This document shows positions 20,945-30,999 of a stretch of DNA of 36,777 bases, piece after piece (position 1 is the first letter of the stretch; the number at the start of each line of letters is the position of its first letter). Origin of the DNA: Betaproteobacteria bacterium. GTDB taxonomy: Bacteria > Pseudomonadota > Gammaproteobacteria > Burkholderiales > Eutrophovitaceae. The notes beneath the pieces are model-generated. The model was not told the DNA's origin. It ran no database searches and saw only the letters and a list, made by a program, of their open reading frames with translations. A program made the translations under genes and the position numbers. The stretch covers positions 2,437,234-2,474,010 of the forward strand of contig CP070775.1 of NCBI GenBank assembly GCA_020346185.1, read 5' to 3'.

Positions 20945-23773
20945 ATGATGAAAGAGATGCAGAGTAGTTCGTATCTGTTCGGTGCCAACGCGCCGTTCGT
21001 CGAGGAGCTGTACGAGGCATATCTGGACGATCCGGAGACGGTGGCACCCGAATGGCGCCGTTATTTCGATCGGTTGCAGCAGGAGGAAGGCGGGCGCGAT
21101 GTGGCTCACACGCCCATCATCGAGTCGTTCATTCGGCTCTCCAGAAGCGATGCCAGTTCCACAGCCGGCGTGGCCGGTACCCAGGCGGTGGCGCTGGAGA
21201 AGAAGCAGGTGGCCGTGCTCCAGATGATCAATGCGTATCGCTTCCTTGGCGTACGCACCGCCAACGTCGATCCGCTCAAGCTATTCGACAAGCCGGTGGT
21301 TCAGGAACTGGATCCTGCCTTCTACGGCTTTACTGATGCGGACATGGATCAGACGTTCAACAGCGGTTCGCTGGTCGGACCAGAGCAGATGAGTTTGCGC
21401 GATATCCTGCGCGCTATCCGCGAGACCTATTGCGGCTCCGTTGGCGCCGAATACATGTACATCAGTGACGTACAGCAGAAGCGGTGGATACAGGCACGAT
21501 TTGAAGGTCCGCGTAGCCAACCGAACTTTGCGAACGATGTGAAGATCCATCTGCTGGAGAGAGTGACGGCGGCCGAAACCCTCGAGAAATACCTGCATAC
21601 ACGCTATGTGGGGCAGAAGCGGTTCTCGCTCGAGGGTGCAGAAAGCCTCATTGTCGCGCTCGACCACTTGTTGCAGAAGGCAGGAACGGCGGGGGTACAG
21701 GAGGCGGTAATCGGCATGGCGCATCGCGGCAGGCTGAATGTTCTGGTGAATATCATGGGCAAGATGCCGAAGGATCTGTTCTCCGAATTCGAGGGTAAAC
21801 CCGTGGAGCAATTGCCAGCTGGTGATGTCAAGTATCACCAAGGATTCTCGTCCGACATCATGACAGCGGGCGGGCCGATGCACGTCTCGCTGGCTTTCAA
21901 TCCGTCCCATCTGGAGATTGTCGATCCGGTTGTGGAGGGTTCGGTCCGCGCCAGGCAGCATCGTCGCAAGGACCGTGTCGGCAAGCAGGTGCTGCCAGTG
22001 TTACTGCACGGTGATGCCGCATTCGCCGGCCAGGGCGTGGTCATGGAGACGCTTAACCTGTCGCAGACTCGCGGCTACGGCACCGGCGGGACGGTGCATG
22101 TCATCGTTAACAACCAGATTGGCTTTACCACTTCAGACGCGCGCGACGTGCGATCGACCTTGTATTGCACCGATATCGCGAAGATGATCGATGCACCGGT
22201 TTTTCACGTCAATGGAGACGATCCGGAGGCGGTCGCGTTTGTTACCGAGATCGCCCTAGACTACCGCATGGAGTTTTCCAAGGACGTGGTCATCGATCTG
22301 GTTTGCTTTAGGAGACTGGGTCACAACGAGCAGGACGAACCGATGGTGACGCAACCGAGGATGTATCGACAAGTGCGCCAGCACTCAGGTACCCGCAGCC
22401 TGTATGCGGACAAATTGCAGAAGCAGGGCGTGATTGGCGACACCGAAGCCGAACACATGATTCGCGTCTACCGTGAAGCACTGGATGCTGGATATCACAC
22501 CAACAAGACCATCCTTTCCAATTTCAAGCCGCCGTACACGGCCAACTGGGCGCCGTTCTTGAATATCCCCTGGACCTATAAAGCTGCTACCGGCGTTCCG
22601 ATCGAAGACCTCAGGTTCTTGGCGGAACGGCTTACCACAATTCCGCCAGATTTTGAGCTGCATCCGCGAGTCGAGAAGATCATTTCGGACCGGCGCGCGA
22701 TGAGTCAGGGAAAGTTGCCACTCGACTGGGGCATGGCCGAGAACCTTGCTTACGCGTCGCTGCTGAAGGATGGCTATCCAATTCGGATCTCCGGGCAGGA
22801 CTCGGCTCGCGGCACGTTTTTCCATCGTCATGCAGTTTTGCATGATCAGAAACGTGAGAAAGGAGAGGAGGGGATTTACGTTCCTCTGCGTCACATTGCC
22901 GACGGGCAGCCGGATATCGCGGTGATTGACTCCATCTTGTCGGAAGAGGCTGTGCTTGGTTTCGAATATGGATATGCGACCGCCGAACCTAACGAACTGG
23001 TCGTGTGGGAAGCACAATTCGGTGATTTTGCCAATGGCGCGCAGGTTGTCATTGACCAGTTCATTGCTTCGGGTGAAGTGAAATGGGGGCGTATCTGTGG
23101 CCTGGTGATGATGCTGCCGCACGGTTACGAGGGGCAGGGGCCAGAGCATTCGTCGGCTCGTATTGAACGCTATATGCAGTTGACTGCCGATTACAACATG
23201 CAGATCTGCGTTCCATCGACACCAGCGCAGATGTTCCATGTTTTGCGGCGTCAGATGGTGCGTCCCTATCGTAAGCCACTTATCATTATTAGTCCGAAGA
23301 GCCTGCTTCGTCACAAAGAGTCGGTTTCTACTCTCGAAGATCTGGCAGAGGGCGAGTACAGGACAGTCATTCCGGACGACGAAATGGCGGATCCGTCGAG
23401 GGTCAAACGAGTCGTGTTCTGCAGTGGCAAGATTTACTTCGAGCTTACGGCGGCACGACGTGAGCGGGGCATAGACGATATCGCCATTGTGCGCCTCGAA
23501 CAGTTGTACCCTTTTCCTCATGATGCGTTCAGGGAAGAAATTGACCGGTACAAAGACGCGAAGGAAGTCATTTGGTGCCAGGAAGAGCCGGGCAATCAGG
23601 GGGCATGGCACCGTATCCAGCATTACATTGAACGCCACTTGTTGTCGCACCAGAAACGCAGTTTCTTCGGCGCATTGCGCGCGTCTTCAGCTTCGCCTGC
23701 TGGCGGTTATGCCGCGTTGCACCTGCAGCGGCAGCGGGCAGTAATTGAGGCTGCGCTCGGTAGCGGAGGTTGA
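20945..23773 (+). CDS. sucA: 2-oxoglutarate dehydrogenase E1 component
   Basis: The thiamine-diphosphate decarboxylase of the 2-oxoglutarate dehydrogenase complex (also called odhA). It has 942 residues. The N-terminal segment SSSYLFGANAPFVEELYEAYLDDP is the E2-binding type. AHRGRLNVLVN and the ThDP/Mg motif region HVNGDDPEAV are present, as are RRLGHNEQDEP and LPHGYEGQGPEHSSAR. GGGAG lies upstream of the ATG; the second ATG at 20948 is an equal alternative. Next in the operon are its E2 and E3 partners. Confidence 0.97.
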   Translation: MMKEMQSSSYLFGANAPFVEELYEAYLDDPETVAPEWRRYFDRLQQEEGGRDVAHTPIIESFIRLSRSDASSTAGVAGTQAVALEKKQVAVLQMINAYRFLGVRTANVDPLKLFDKPVVQELDPAFYGFTDADMDQTFNSGSLVGPEQMSLRDILRAIRETYCGSVGAEYMYISDVQQKRWIQARFEGPRSQPNFANDVKIHLLERVTAAETLEKYLHTRYVGQKRFSLEGAESLIVALDHLLQKAGTAGVQEAVIGMAHRGRLNVLVNIMGKMPKDLFSEFEGKPVEQLPAGDVKYHQGFSSDIMTAGGPMHVSLAFNPSHLEIVDPVVEGSVRARQHRRKDRVGKQVLPVLLHGDAAFAGQGVVMETLNLSQTRGYGTGGTVHVIVNNQIGFTTSDARDVRSTLYCTDIAKMIDAPVFHVNGDDPEAVAFVTEIALDYRMEFSKDVVIDLVCFRRLGHNEQDEPMVTQPRMYRQVRQHSGTRSLYADKLQKQGVIGDTEAEHMIRVYREALDAGYHTNKTILSNFKPPYTANWAPFLNIPWTYKAATGVPIEDLRFLAERLTTIPPDFELHPRVEKIISDRRAMSQGKLPLDWGMAENLAYASLLKDGYPIRISGQDSARGTFFHRHAVLHDQKREKGEEGIYVPLRHIADGQPDIAVIDSILSEEAVLGFEYGYATAEPNELVVWEAQFGDFANGAQVVIDQFIASGEVKWGRICGLVMMLPHGYEGQGPEHSSARIERYMQLTADYNMQICVPSTPAQMFHVLRRQMVRPYRKPLIIISPKSLLRHKESVSTLEDLAEGEYRTVIPDDEMADPSRVKRVVFCSGKIYFELTAARRERGIDDIAIVRLEQLYPFPHDAFREEIDRYKDAKEVIWCQEEPGNQGAWHRIQHYIERHLLSHQKRSFFGALRASSASPAGGYAALHLQRQRAVIEAALGSGG

Positions 23774-23827
23774 ATTGAATAGCGTTTCGGCTTTGCGCGC
23801 CCGAGTGCTCCACACAGGAAAGCGAAC

Positions 23828-25060
23828 ATGTTAGTCCAGGTGAAAGTGCCGGCATTGTCGGAATCGGTCTCTGAGGCCACCCTGTTGTCATGGCATAAGA
23901 AAGAGGGGGAATTCGTCAAACGTGACGAAAACCTCATTGATATCGAGACGGACAAGGTTGTGCTTGAACTGCCGGCACCAGATGCTGGCGTGCTCACAAG
24001 GATCGTCAAGAGTGACGGTGAAGCTGTGGTAGCCAACGAAGTCATTGCTGAAATCGATACTGAGGTGATGGCACCGGCGGCAACTGCGAAGGCGCCCGAG
24101 GCGACGCAAGCGGCAAAGCGGCAAGCCGCGCCTGCCACTGCAGCAGCGGTGACCGAGAACGTAGTTGTGATGCCCGCAGCACGCAAGTTGGCTGCCGAGA
24201 AAGGACTTGACGCAACCGCACTGAAAGGCACCGGCCGTGGCGGTCGAGTGACTAAGGAAGATGTGATGACAGCCGAAAAAGCGGTACCCGCGGCACAACC
24301 GGAAGGCAAACCGGCCGCCCGTGCCCCGTCGCCAGTGAGCGTCGAGAAGGTTCTCGGAGACCGGCCTCAACAGCGCGTGCCAATGTCGCGGTTGCGCAAG
24401 CGCGTCGCCGAGCGATTGATCGAATCACAGGCGACTGCTGCGATTCTGACGACCTTCAATGAAGTGAACATGCAGCCGGTGATCGATCTTCGGCGCAAGT
24501 ACCGCGAGCGGTTCGAGAAAGAACATGGTGTGAAGTTGGGGTTCATGTCATTCTTCGTCAAGGCGGCGGTTGCGGCGCTGAAGAAGTTTCCGGTGGTCAA
24601 CGCCTCGGTTGACGGTGGCGACATCGTCTACCATGGCTACTTCGATATCGGCATGGCGGTGGGCAGTCCACGGGGGCTGGTGGTGCCGATCTTGCGCAAT
24701 GCCGACCAGATGAGTTTCGCGAAAATCGAAAAACAAATCGCGGATTTCGGCAAACGTGCACAGGACGGGAAGCTGACGATCGAAGAACTGACCGGCGGCA
24801 CGTTTTCGATCTCCAATGGCGGCGTGTTCGGTTCAATGCTATCGACTCCGATTATCAATCCTCCGCAATCGGCGATCCTGGGCATCCATGCAACCAAGGA
24901 GCGACCAGTGGTGGAGGACGGCCAAATAGTGATCCGACCGATGAACTTCCTGGCACTCTCTTATGATCATCGCATCATCGATGGACGCGAGGCGGTGCTT
25001 TTTCTGATCGCGATCAGGGATGCACTGGAGGATCCATCGACACTGTTGCTTGACCTCTGA
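23828..25060 (+). CDS. sucB: 2-oxoglutarate dehydrogenase E2 component (dihydrolipoamide succinyltransferase)
   Basis: Transfers the succinyl group to CoA in the 2-oxoglutarate dehydrogenase complex (also odhB). Domains in order: one lipoyl domain (1-77) with the lipoylated lysine in IETDKVVLE; an Ala/Pro-rich linker; the E3/E1-binding domain ([13 protein letters not shown] to GRVTKEDV, about 115-150); a second linker; and the catalytic acyltransferase domain ending with [13 protein letters not shown] (His and Asp active site). Total 410 residues. AGGAAA lies well placed before the ATG. It has a single lipoyl domain, as usual for SucB rather than AceF. Confidence 0.96.
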   Translation: MLVQVKVPALSESVSEATLLSWHKKEGEFVKRDENLIDIETDKVVLELPAPDAGVLTRIVKSDGEAVVANEVIAEIDTEVMAPAATAKAPEATQAAKRQAAPATAAAVTENVVVMPAARKLAAEKGLDATALKGTGRGGRVTKEDVMTAEKAVPAAQPEGKPAARAPSPVSVEKVLGDRPQQRVPMSRLRKRVAERLIESQATAAILTTFNEVNMQPVIDLRRKYRERFEKEHGVKLGFMSFFVKAAVAALKKFPVVNASVDGGDIVYHGYFDIGMAVGSPRGLVVPILRNADQMSFAKIEKQIADFGKRAQDGKLTIEELTGGTFSISNGGVFGSMLSTPIINPPQSAILGIHATKERPVVEDGQIVIRPMNFLALSYDHRIIDGREAVLFLIAIRDALEDPSTLLLDL

Positions 25061-25154
25061 TCGTAGCCTGTGTCGCTGGCAAGTCCGCTCAAACGCAATG
25101 GCGCTACCTGTGGGGTGTTTGTCGTGGCATGTTCGTTGATTGGACACTCTTTCT

Positions 25155-26582
25155 ATGGCTAAAGACTTCGATGTTGCGGTAATTGGTGCGGGTCCGGGTG
25201 GCTACATCGCGGCCATCCGCGCCGCACAGCTCGGGTTGAACACGGTCTGTATCGATGACTTTGAGTCACCCGATGGCAAGCCGAGCCTCGGTGGTACCTG
25301 CCTGAACGTCGGATGCATTCCCTCCAAGGCACTGCTCGAGTCTTCCGAGAATTACGAGCGTGTGCTCCACAAGTTTCAAGACCACGGTATCAAGGCGCAG
25401 GGTGTCTCGCTCGACGTGGCGGCAATGCTGGCGCGTAAGGACAAGATTGTGCAGCAGTTCACGGGCGGCATTGGATTGTTGTTCAAGAAGAACAAAGTCA
25501 CTTCAATGCACGGCCACGGGCGCCTAATAGAGGGTGGAGAGTCCTATCTGATCGAGGTGACAGGCAAGGACGGCAGTGAAACGATTGGAGCCGCTAATGT
25601 CATCATTGCTACCGGCTCGGTAGCGAGACAGATTCCGGATGTGAAGGTGGATAACCTTCGCGTTTGCGACAACGTCGGTGCCCTGTCTTTCGAGGAAGTT
25701 CCCTCAAAGCTCGGTGTTGTCGGTGCCGGCGTGATCGGCCTGGAAATGGGCAGTGTCTGGAGACGGCTCGGAGCAGAGGTGACCGTCCTCGAGGCATTAC
25801 CGACATTTCTGGGTGCCGCTGATGAGGGGATCGCCAAAGAGGCGTGGCGCATTTTCACCAAGAGCATTGGCCTGGACATCAGGCTCCGCTGCAAGATCAG
25901 CGCGGTCGAGACTCGAAAAAAGGCGGTAACGGTGCAATTCGAAAACGATGGTTCTGTCACCAAGATGGAGTTTGATCGACTGGTTGTCGCAATCGGGCGT
26001 GTTCCGAACACGACTGATCTGGGGCTGGAAAGCGTTGGCGTCAAAGTTGACGGGCGTGGTTTCATTGAGGTCGACGATCGCAACCGCACCGCCGTGCCGA
26101 ATATCTATGCCATAGGCGACGTGGTCCGAGGTCCCATGCTGGCGCACAAGTCATCCGAGGAAGGGGTGGCGGTGGCGGAAACGATCGCCGGACAGCACGG
26201 GCATGTCAATCTGGAACATATTCCATGGGTGATCTATACCTCGCCGGAAATCGCTTGGGTCGGACGCACCGAACAGCAACTGAAAGCTGATGGTGTCGGA
26301 TATCGCAGCGGGCAATTCCCGTTTATCGTCAGCGGCCGCGCACGCGCACTTGGGGAAACCGCCGGTTTCGTGAAAATGCTCGCCGACGCACAGACCGACC
26401 GTATTCTCGGTGTGCACATCCTGGGCCCCTTCGCGTCAGAACTGATTTCCGAGGCCGTCATCGCAATGGAATTTGGTGCCACGGCGGAGGATATCGCACG
26501 CATCGTCCACGCTCATCCGTCCCTTTCCGAAGCCATGCATGAAGCGGCGCTGGGAGTTGATAATCGGTTTCTGAGCCTTTGA
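25155..26582 (+). CDS. lpdA: Dihydrolipoamide dehydrogenase (E3)
   Basis: FAD enzyme that reoxidises dihydrolipoamide of the 2-oxoglutarate dehydrogenase complex and makes NADH. From the ATG at 25155 it has 475 residues; a TTG five codons earlier is less likely. It shows the FAD motif VIGAGPGGYIAA, the redox disulfide GGTCLNVGCIPSK, the NAD motif VVGAGVIGLEMGS, and the C-terminal active-site HAHPSLSEAMHEAA with His-Glu. The 94-bp gap after sucB has no strong ribosome site. Confidence 0.96.
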   Translation: MAKDFDVAVIGAGPGGYIAAIRAAQLGLNTVCIDDFESPDGKPSLGGTCLNVGCIPSKALLESSENYERVLHKFQDHGIKAQGVSLDVAAMLARKDKIVQQFTGGIGLLFKKNKVTSMHGHGRLIEGGESYLIEVTGKDGSETIGAANVIIATGSVARQIPDVKVDNLRVCDNVGALSFEEVPSKLGVVGAGVIGLEMGSVWRRLGAEVTVLEALPTFLGAADEGIAKEAWRIFTKSIGLDIRLRCKISAVETRKKAVTVQFENDGSVTKMEFDRLVVAIGRVPNTTDLGLESVGVKVDGRGFIEVDDRNRTAVPNIYAIGDVVRGPMLAHKSSEEGVAVAETIAGQHGHVNLEHIPWVIYTSPEIAWVGRTEQQLKADGVGYRSGQFPFIVSGRARALGETAGFVKMLADAQTDRILGVHILGPFASELISEAVIAMEFGATAEDIARIVHAHPSLSEAMHEAALGVDNRFLSL

Positions 26583-26588
26583 TGGCAT

Positions 26589-27704
26589 ATGTCATCCGCG
26601 GTGCACGCGAAGATGGCACAGCAGGATTCGTTTCTCGCGCATGCCAAGAGCTCTGCGAAGCAGCACAATTACCAGCTGGATGACGCGCAACTGCGTGCCA
26701 GCAACGAACTCGACCGTCTTTATCAGGAACTGATCCAGGCGCAACGCAGGGCGGGCTCGTTCGGCCGTTTCTTCCGGCGTGAACCACAACTGCGCGGCAT
26801 CTATTTCTGGGGTGGCGTTGGCCGCGGAAAAACGTTTCTAATGGACGTGTTCTATGAATCCGTGCCGTACCAGAGCAAACAGCGGATTCATTTTCACCGT
26901 TTCATGCAGGGTGTGCACTATCGGCTGCACGACTTGCAGGGACAGGCTAATCCATTGCGCGTTGTGGGACATGAAATTGCCCAGCAGAGCAAGCTGCTCT
27001 GCCTGGATGAGTTTCATGTCACCGATATCGGCGATGCAATGATTATGCGACTGTTGCTCGAGTCCTTATTGGAGCGCGGCGTGGTGCTGGTCACTACTGC
27101 CAACTGGCATCCCGAGTCGCTCTACGAGCACGGTTTGCAACGTGCCCAGTTTCTGCCGGCGATCGATCTGATCATGCAACACATGAGCGTCGTCAATATT
27201 GATTCCGGTACGGACTACCGCCTTGCTTCGTTGGAAAAAGCTGGCGTGTTTCACCCAGCGGCGGATACGCGCGCCGAAGAAGCGATGCTGAAGACCTTCT
27301 GTGACGTGAGTGGTGAGCCTGGTGAGTGCGCGTATGCAGTCGAAGTTGAGGGTCGCGAAATCGGCACCAGGCGCCTGAGCCAGGGTGTGGTCTGGTTTGA
27401 TTTCCGTGATATCTGTGATGGGCCGCGCGGAAAGAACGATTACATCGAAATCGCGAAGCGCTTCCACACGGTACTGGTTTCCAACGTTCCGTCGTTCAGC
27501 AGGAATAACGATAACGCGCGCCGGCGCTTTACCTGGCTTGTCGACGAGTTCTACGATCGGCGTGTCAAACTCGTTATCTCGGCACAAGGCGATTGGGATG
27601 CAATTTTCTCCGCCGCCGGGGGTGGCACGGAAACAGATCGCACACGCTCGCGATTGATCGAGATGCAGACCCGCAGCTACCTTGGCGAGGCCCACTTGCC
27701 GTAG
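26589..27704 (+). CDS. zapE: Cell division ATPase ZapE (AFG1-like)
   Basis: An AAA-type ATPase of the AFG1/ZapE family; in E. coli ZapE acts on the Z-ring during constriction, and the mitochondrial relative helps quality control of respiratory proteins. The 371 residues show the Walker A GGVGRGKTFL, HFHRFMQ, the Walker B LLCLDEFHVTD, the sensor-like TTANWHPESLY, and RFTWLVDEFYDRRVKL. It starts six bases after lpdA and is the last gene of the rightward arm. A zapE behind the odh genes is known in betaproteobacteria. Confidence 0.92.
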   Translation: MSSAVHAKMAQQDSFLAHAKSSAKQHNYQLDDAQLRASNELDRLYQELIQAQRRAGSFGRFFRREPQLRGIYFWGGVGRGKTFLMDVFYESVPYQSKQRIHFHRFMQGVHYRLHDLQGQANPLRVVGHEIAQQSKLLCLDEFHVTDIGDAMIMRLLLESLLERGVVLVTTANWHPESLYEHGLQRAQFLPAIDLIMQHMSVVNIDSGTDYRLASLEKAGVFHPAADTRAEEAMLKTFCDVSGEPGECAYAVEVEGREIGTRRLSQGVVWFDFRDICDGPRGKNDYIEIAKRFHTVLVSNVPSFSRNNDNARRRFTWLVDEFYDRRVKLVISAQGDWDAIFSAAGGGTETDRTRSRLIEMQTRSYLGEAHLP

Positions 27705-27910
27705 ACGTATGCCAGGCGGGCGTTTTGGTCACGTTGGTGATGCGGGTATCATTGCACGGTTACCAGCCGCGCGGCAGGATCGATCGCCTCAGTTAGGTCG
27801 AAACGCGGCAACATTTGCGGCCAGGCTCTGATTGTCTCGTTCGCACCGGATGGCCATCGCCAAGATTGGCCTGTACCGCTAATAACAATTGAACCGAACA
27901 CGGGAGGAAT
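27705..27910. other. 206-bp intergenic region between zapE and acuI
   Basis: It separates the TCA arm from the acuI-prpE unit and should contain the end of the zapE transcript and the acuI promoter. I see no convincing terminator hairpin with a T run and no promoter with both boxes. The only clear signal is the strong ribosome binding site GGGAGGA just before the acuI ATG. Confidence 0.5.
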
Positions 27911-28903
27911 ATGAGCACGCTCAAGGCGTATCGCATCTTCGAGGAAGACGGCAAAGTAGCCAGCCGGTTTGTCGACATGAAGCTCGACGAACTCGATGCC
28001 GGTGACGTGGTGATCAAGGTTGCTTATTCCAGCGTCAATTTCAAGGACGCGCTGGCGGCGACCGGAGCCGGCAAGATCATCCGACGCTTTCCGTGCAATG
28101 GCGGTATCGACTTGTCGGGCACGGTCGAGAAATCGAAGGATCCTCGTTTCAAACCGGGCGATCAGGTGATTGCCACCAGTTACGACATCGGTGTCTCGCG
28201 AGACGGCGGGTATGGCGAGTACAGCCGCGTTCCTGCCGACTGGGTGGTACCGATGCCGACCGGGCTCGACCTGTATTCATCAATGGTGCTCGGCACAGCC
28301 GGCTTTACTGCCGGGTTGGCAGTCGTGCGCATGGAGCACGAGGGCCTGAAACCGGCCAATGGTCCGGTCATTGTCACCGGTGCGACCGGCGGTGTCGGTA
28401 GTGTGGCAGTGGATATTCTCTCGGCCTGCGGCTACCACGTCGTGGCGCTGACCGGCAAGGAAGCGGAAACCGGCTACCTCGAGAAACTTGGTGCGGCCGA
28501 AGTGATGCTGCGCTCGAGTCTCGAGCTGTCGAAGATCCGGCCGCTTGGCAGGGAGACCTGGGCTGGTGCGGTGGATAATCTCGGTGGCGATGTACTGTCC
28601 TGGATCGCCAGCACAATGAAGGTAGGCGGGACGTTGGCATCGATCGGACTGGCCGCCAGTCATGAGTTCAGGACCACCGTGATGCCATTCATTCTGCGTG
28701 GTGTCAGTCTGGTGGGTATCGACTCCGTCAATGCCGTAATGGATGTCAGGAAACAGGTATGGCAGCGGCTTGCCACCGACCTGAAACCGCGTCATCTGGA
28801 TGCTATGGGCTCGACGGTCGAGTTTACAGAATTGCCGGGTGTTTTCGACAGGTTGCTCAAGTCGCAAATCAAGGGTCGTACCGTCGTGAAAATCGGCGCT
28901 TGA
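27911..28903 (+). CDS. acuI: Acrylyl-CoA reductase-like oxidoreductase (AcuI/YhdH family)
   Basis: A 330-residue medium-chain reductase without the zinc sites of alcohol dehydrogenases. AcuI/YhdH proteins reduce acrylyl-CoA to propionyl-CoA with NADPH. Typical segments are YSSVNFKDALAATG, NGGIDLSGTV, SYDIGVSRDGGYGEY, the nucleotide-binding VTGATGGVGSVAVD, and GIDSVNAVMD. The start has an excellent site (GGGAGGAAT). The adjacent prpE makes the same product from propionate, which supports a role in acrylate or 3-hydroxypropionate use or detoxification. The YhdH-type name is certain; the physiological substrate is inferred. Confidence 0.88.
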   Translation: MSTLKAYRIFEEDGKVASRFVDMKLDELDAGDVVIKVAYSSVNFKDALAATGAGKIIRRFPCNGGIDLSGTVEKSKDPRFKPGDQVIATSYDIGVSRDGGYGEYSRVPADWVVPMPTGLDLYSSMVLGTAGFTAGLAVVRMEHEGLKPANGPVIVTGATGGVGSVAVDILSACGYHVVALTGKEAETGYLEKLGAAEVMLRSSLELSKIRPLGRETWAGAVDNLGGDVLSWIASTMKVGGTLASIGLAASHEFRTTVMPFILRGVSLVGIDSVNAVMDVRKQVWQRLATDLKPRHLDAMGSTVEFTELPGVFDRLLKSQIKGRTVVKIGA

Positions 28904-28985
28904 TTTGTCGACGCTTAATCTGCTGGCGCCGGGTCGATCAGCACGGTGTCGATCATTACTAGTTGATCGCTTAGGGGAGGCCCAA

Positions 28986-30899
28986 TTGGAACAGAACCGA
29001 GTGGGAAAAAAATACAAGCAGTTCTACCGAAGGTCAATTGAAGACCGGGACGGTTTCTGGACCGAACAGGCTGCGCTGATTGATTGGTACAAACCGTTTG
29101 ATCGGGTCCTCGAGTACGACAATCCGCCTTTTGCGCGCTGGTTCGTAGGGGGCGAGACCAATCTTTGCCACAACGCGATCGATCGTCATCTGGCAGCACG
29201 CGGCGACCAAAAGGCGCTGGTTTATATCTCGACCGAGACCGGCGCTGAGCAGGCCTACACCTACGCCGAACTGCATAGAGAGGTGATGCGCTGCGCGGCG
29301 GTGTTACGCGATCTCGGTGTCGGCAAGGGCGATGTCGTCCTGATCTACATGCCGATGATTCCCGAAGCCATCTTTGCCATGCTCGCCAGCGTGCGGCTCG
29401 GGGCTATCCACTCGGTGGTATTTGGCGGCTTTGCCCCTGCGAGCCTGGCTATGCGCATTGACGATGCACGACCGAAAGTCATGATGACGTCTGATGCCGG
29501 TATGCGTGGCGGGCGGGTGATTCCGTACAAACATCTCGTTGACGAGGCGATGGGTCTGGCACAGATGCCGCCGGAGAAAGTCGTCATTGCCAATCGTGGA
29601 CTCGACAAGGATATGCCGCTCACCGAAGGGCGTGACCTTGACTATGCGACTCTGGCCGCCGGGCACGACGGTGCGGAAGTGGCGGTCACCTGGCTCGAGT
29701 CGAGTGAACCAAGCTATGTCATGTACACCTCCGGAACCACGGGCAAGCCGAAAGGGGTGCAGCGCGATACCGGCGGGCATGCGGTGGCGCTGGCGGCGAC
29801 GATGAAGCATATCTACTGCGGTGATCCGGGAGAGACCATCTTCACCACCTCGGACATCGGTTGGGTTGTTGGTCACTCGTACATTGTGTACGCGCCTTTG
29901 CTCAGCGGCATGACGACAATTGTCTATGAAGGCTTGCCGATTCGTCCCGACCCGGGAATCTGGTGGAAGATCGTTCAGGACTACAAAGTCAATGTCATGT
30001 TTTCCTCACCCACCGGTGTTCGTGTCCTGAAGAAACAGGATCCTGAATACATGACCAAGTATGACCTGTCGTCACTGAAGCACGTATTTCTGGCTGGCGA
30101 ACCGCTCGATGAACCAACCCATACCTGGCTGACCGAGTCGCTGGGCAAGCCGGTGATCGATCATTACTGGCAGACCGAAACCGGGTGGCCAATCCTGACA
30201 TCATTGCCTGGTGTTGAAGAAACACCCATCAAGTTTGGCAGTCCGTCGTTTCCGGCATACGGTTATGACTTGAAATTGCTGCGCGAGGCGGATGCAAGCG
30301 AAGCGGACGCAGACGAAAAGGGTGTGGTGGCGATTATTCCACCGCTGCCGCCGGGCTGCATGTCCACCTTATGGGGCGATGACGAGCGATTCGTCAAAAC
30401 GTATTTCTCTACGTTCAGCACAAAACTTGTTTATTCGACGTTTGATTGGGGGGTTCGCGACAAGGATGGTTACTACTTTATCCTGGGCAGAACCGACGAT
30501 GTGATTAACGTCGCAGGCCACCGTCTCGGTACACGGGAGATCGAAGAGGCGGTTCAGGCGCATCCAAATATCGCCGAAGTGGCGGTAGTTGGTGTCAATG
30601 ACCAACTCAAAGGGCAGATGCCGCTCGCGTTCGCCGTAGTGAAAGATCCGGCGCAAATTTCGACCGCTGAGACCAAAGCGGCGCAGGAAAAGGACGTGAT
30701 GGCGAAGGTCGACGCGCAGCTTGGTGCGATCGCCCGCCCGCGCCGCGTCTATTTCGTCTCGATGTTGCCCAAGACGCGCTCCGGCAAGATGCTGCGCAGG
30801 AGCATACAAGCGTTGGCAGAGGGCCGTGATCCGGGCGATCTGACTTCGCTCGAGGACCCCGGTGCGCTGGAGCAGATCAAGCAAGCGGTGGACACCTAG
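28986..30899 (+). CDS. prpE: Propionyl-CoA synthetase
   Basis: An AMP-forming acyl-CoA ligase that activates propionate, supplying propionyl-CoA to PrpC. I propose the TTG at 28986 as start, because AGGGGAGG (28973-28980) lies five bases before it and there is no ATG near; this gives 637 residues, close to the usual about 630. The frame is open further upstream to 28905. Motifs are YTSGTTGKPKGV (ATP loop), DHYWQTETGWP, FILGRTDDVINVAGHRLG and the C-terminal KTRSGKMLRR, whose lysine is the one acetylated in this family. PrpE is favoured over Acs by length, DIGWVVGHSYIVYAPL and the propionate context. Confidence 0.92.
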   Translation: MEQNRVGKKYKQFYRRSIEDRDGFWTEQAALIDWYKPFDRVLEYDNPPFARWFVGGETNLCHNAIDRHLAARGDQKALVYISTETGAEQAYTYAELHREVMRCAAVLRDLGVGKGDVVLIYMPMIPEAIFAMLASVRLGAIHSVVFGGFAPASLAMRIDDARPKVMMTSDAGMRGGRVIPYKHLVDEAMGLAQMPPEKVVIANRGLDKDMPLTEGRDLDYATLAAGHDGAEVAVTWLESSEPSYVMYTSGTTGKPKGVQRDTGGHAVALAATMKHIYCGDPGETIFTTSDIGWVVGHSYIVYAPLLSGMTTIVYEGLPIRPDPGIWWKIVQDYKVNVMFSSPTGVRVLKKQDPEYMTKYDLSSLKHVFLAGEPLDEPTHTWLTESLGKPVIDHYWQTETGWPILTSLPGVEETPIKFGSPSFPAYGYDLKLLREADASEADADEKGVVAIIPPLPPGCMSTLWGDDERFVKTYFSTFSTKLVYSTFDWGVRDKDGYYFILGRTDDVINVAGHRLGTREIEEAVQAHPNIAEVAVVGVNDQLKGQMPLAFAVVKDPAQISTAETKAAQEKDVMAKVDAQLGAIARPRRVYFVSMLPKTRSGKMLRRSIQALAEGRDPGDLTSLEDPGALEQIKQAVDT

Positions 30900-30999
30900 G
30901 GGGGCGCAGCTTCTCCGGGTGAAACTGGGGTTGTTCGTTGCGCCCGGAAACGACTCATGGCAGAGCGACCCCGAAGATGCGCCAGGCACGGAGGTTTGA

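Noticed and set aside
22385-23650. A 421-codon open frame on - opposite sucA
   Set aside because: SucA is conserved throughout this region; the antisense translation has no family signature.
30902-30945. Inverted repeat GGGCGCA / TGCGCCC after prpE as terminator
   Set aside because: The stem is only 7 bp, the loop is 30 bases, and there is no T run; chance pairing in GC-rich DNA is likely.
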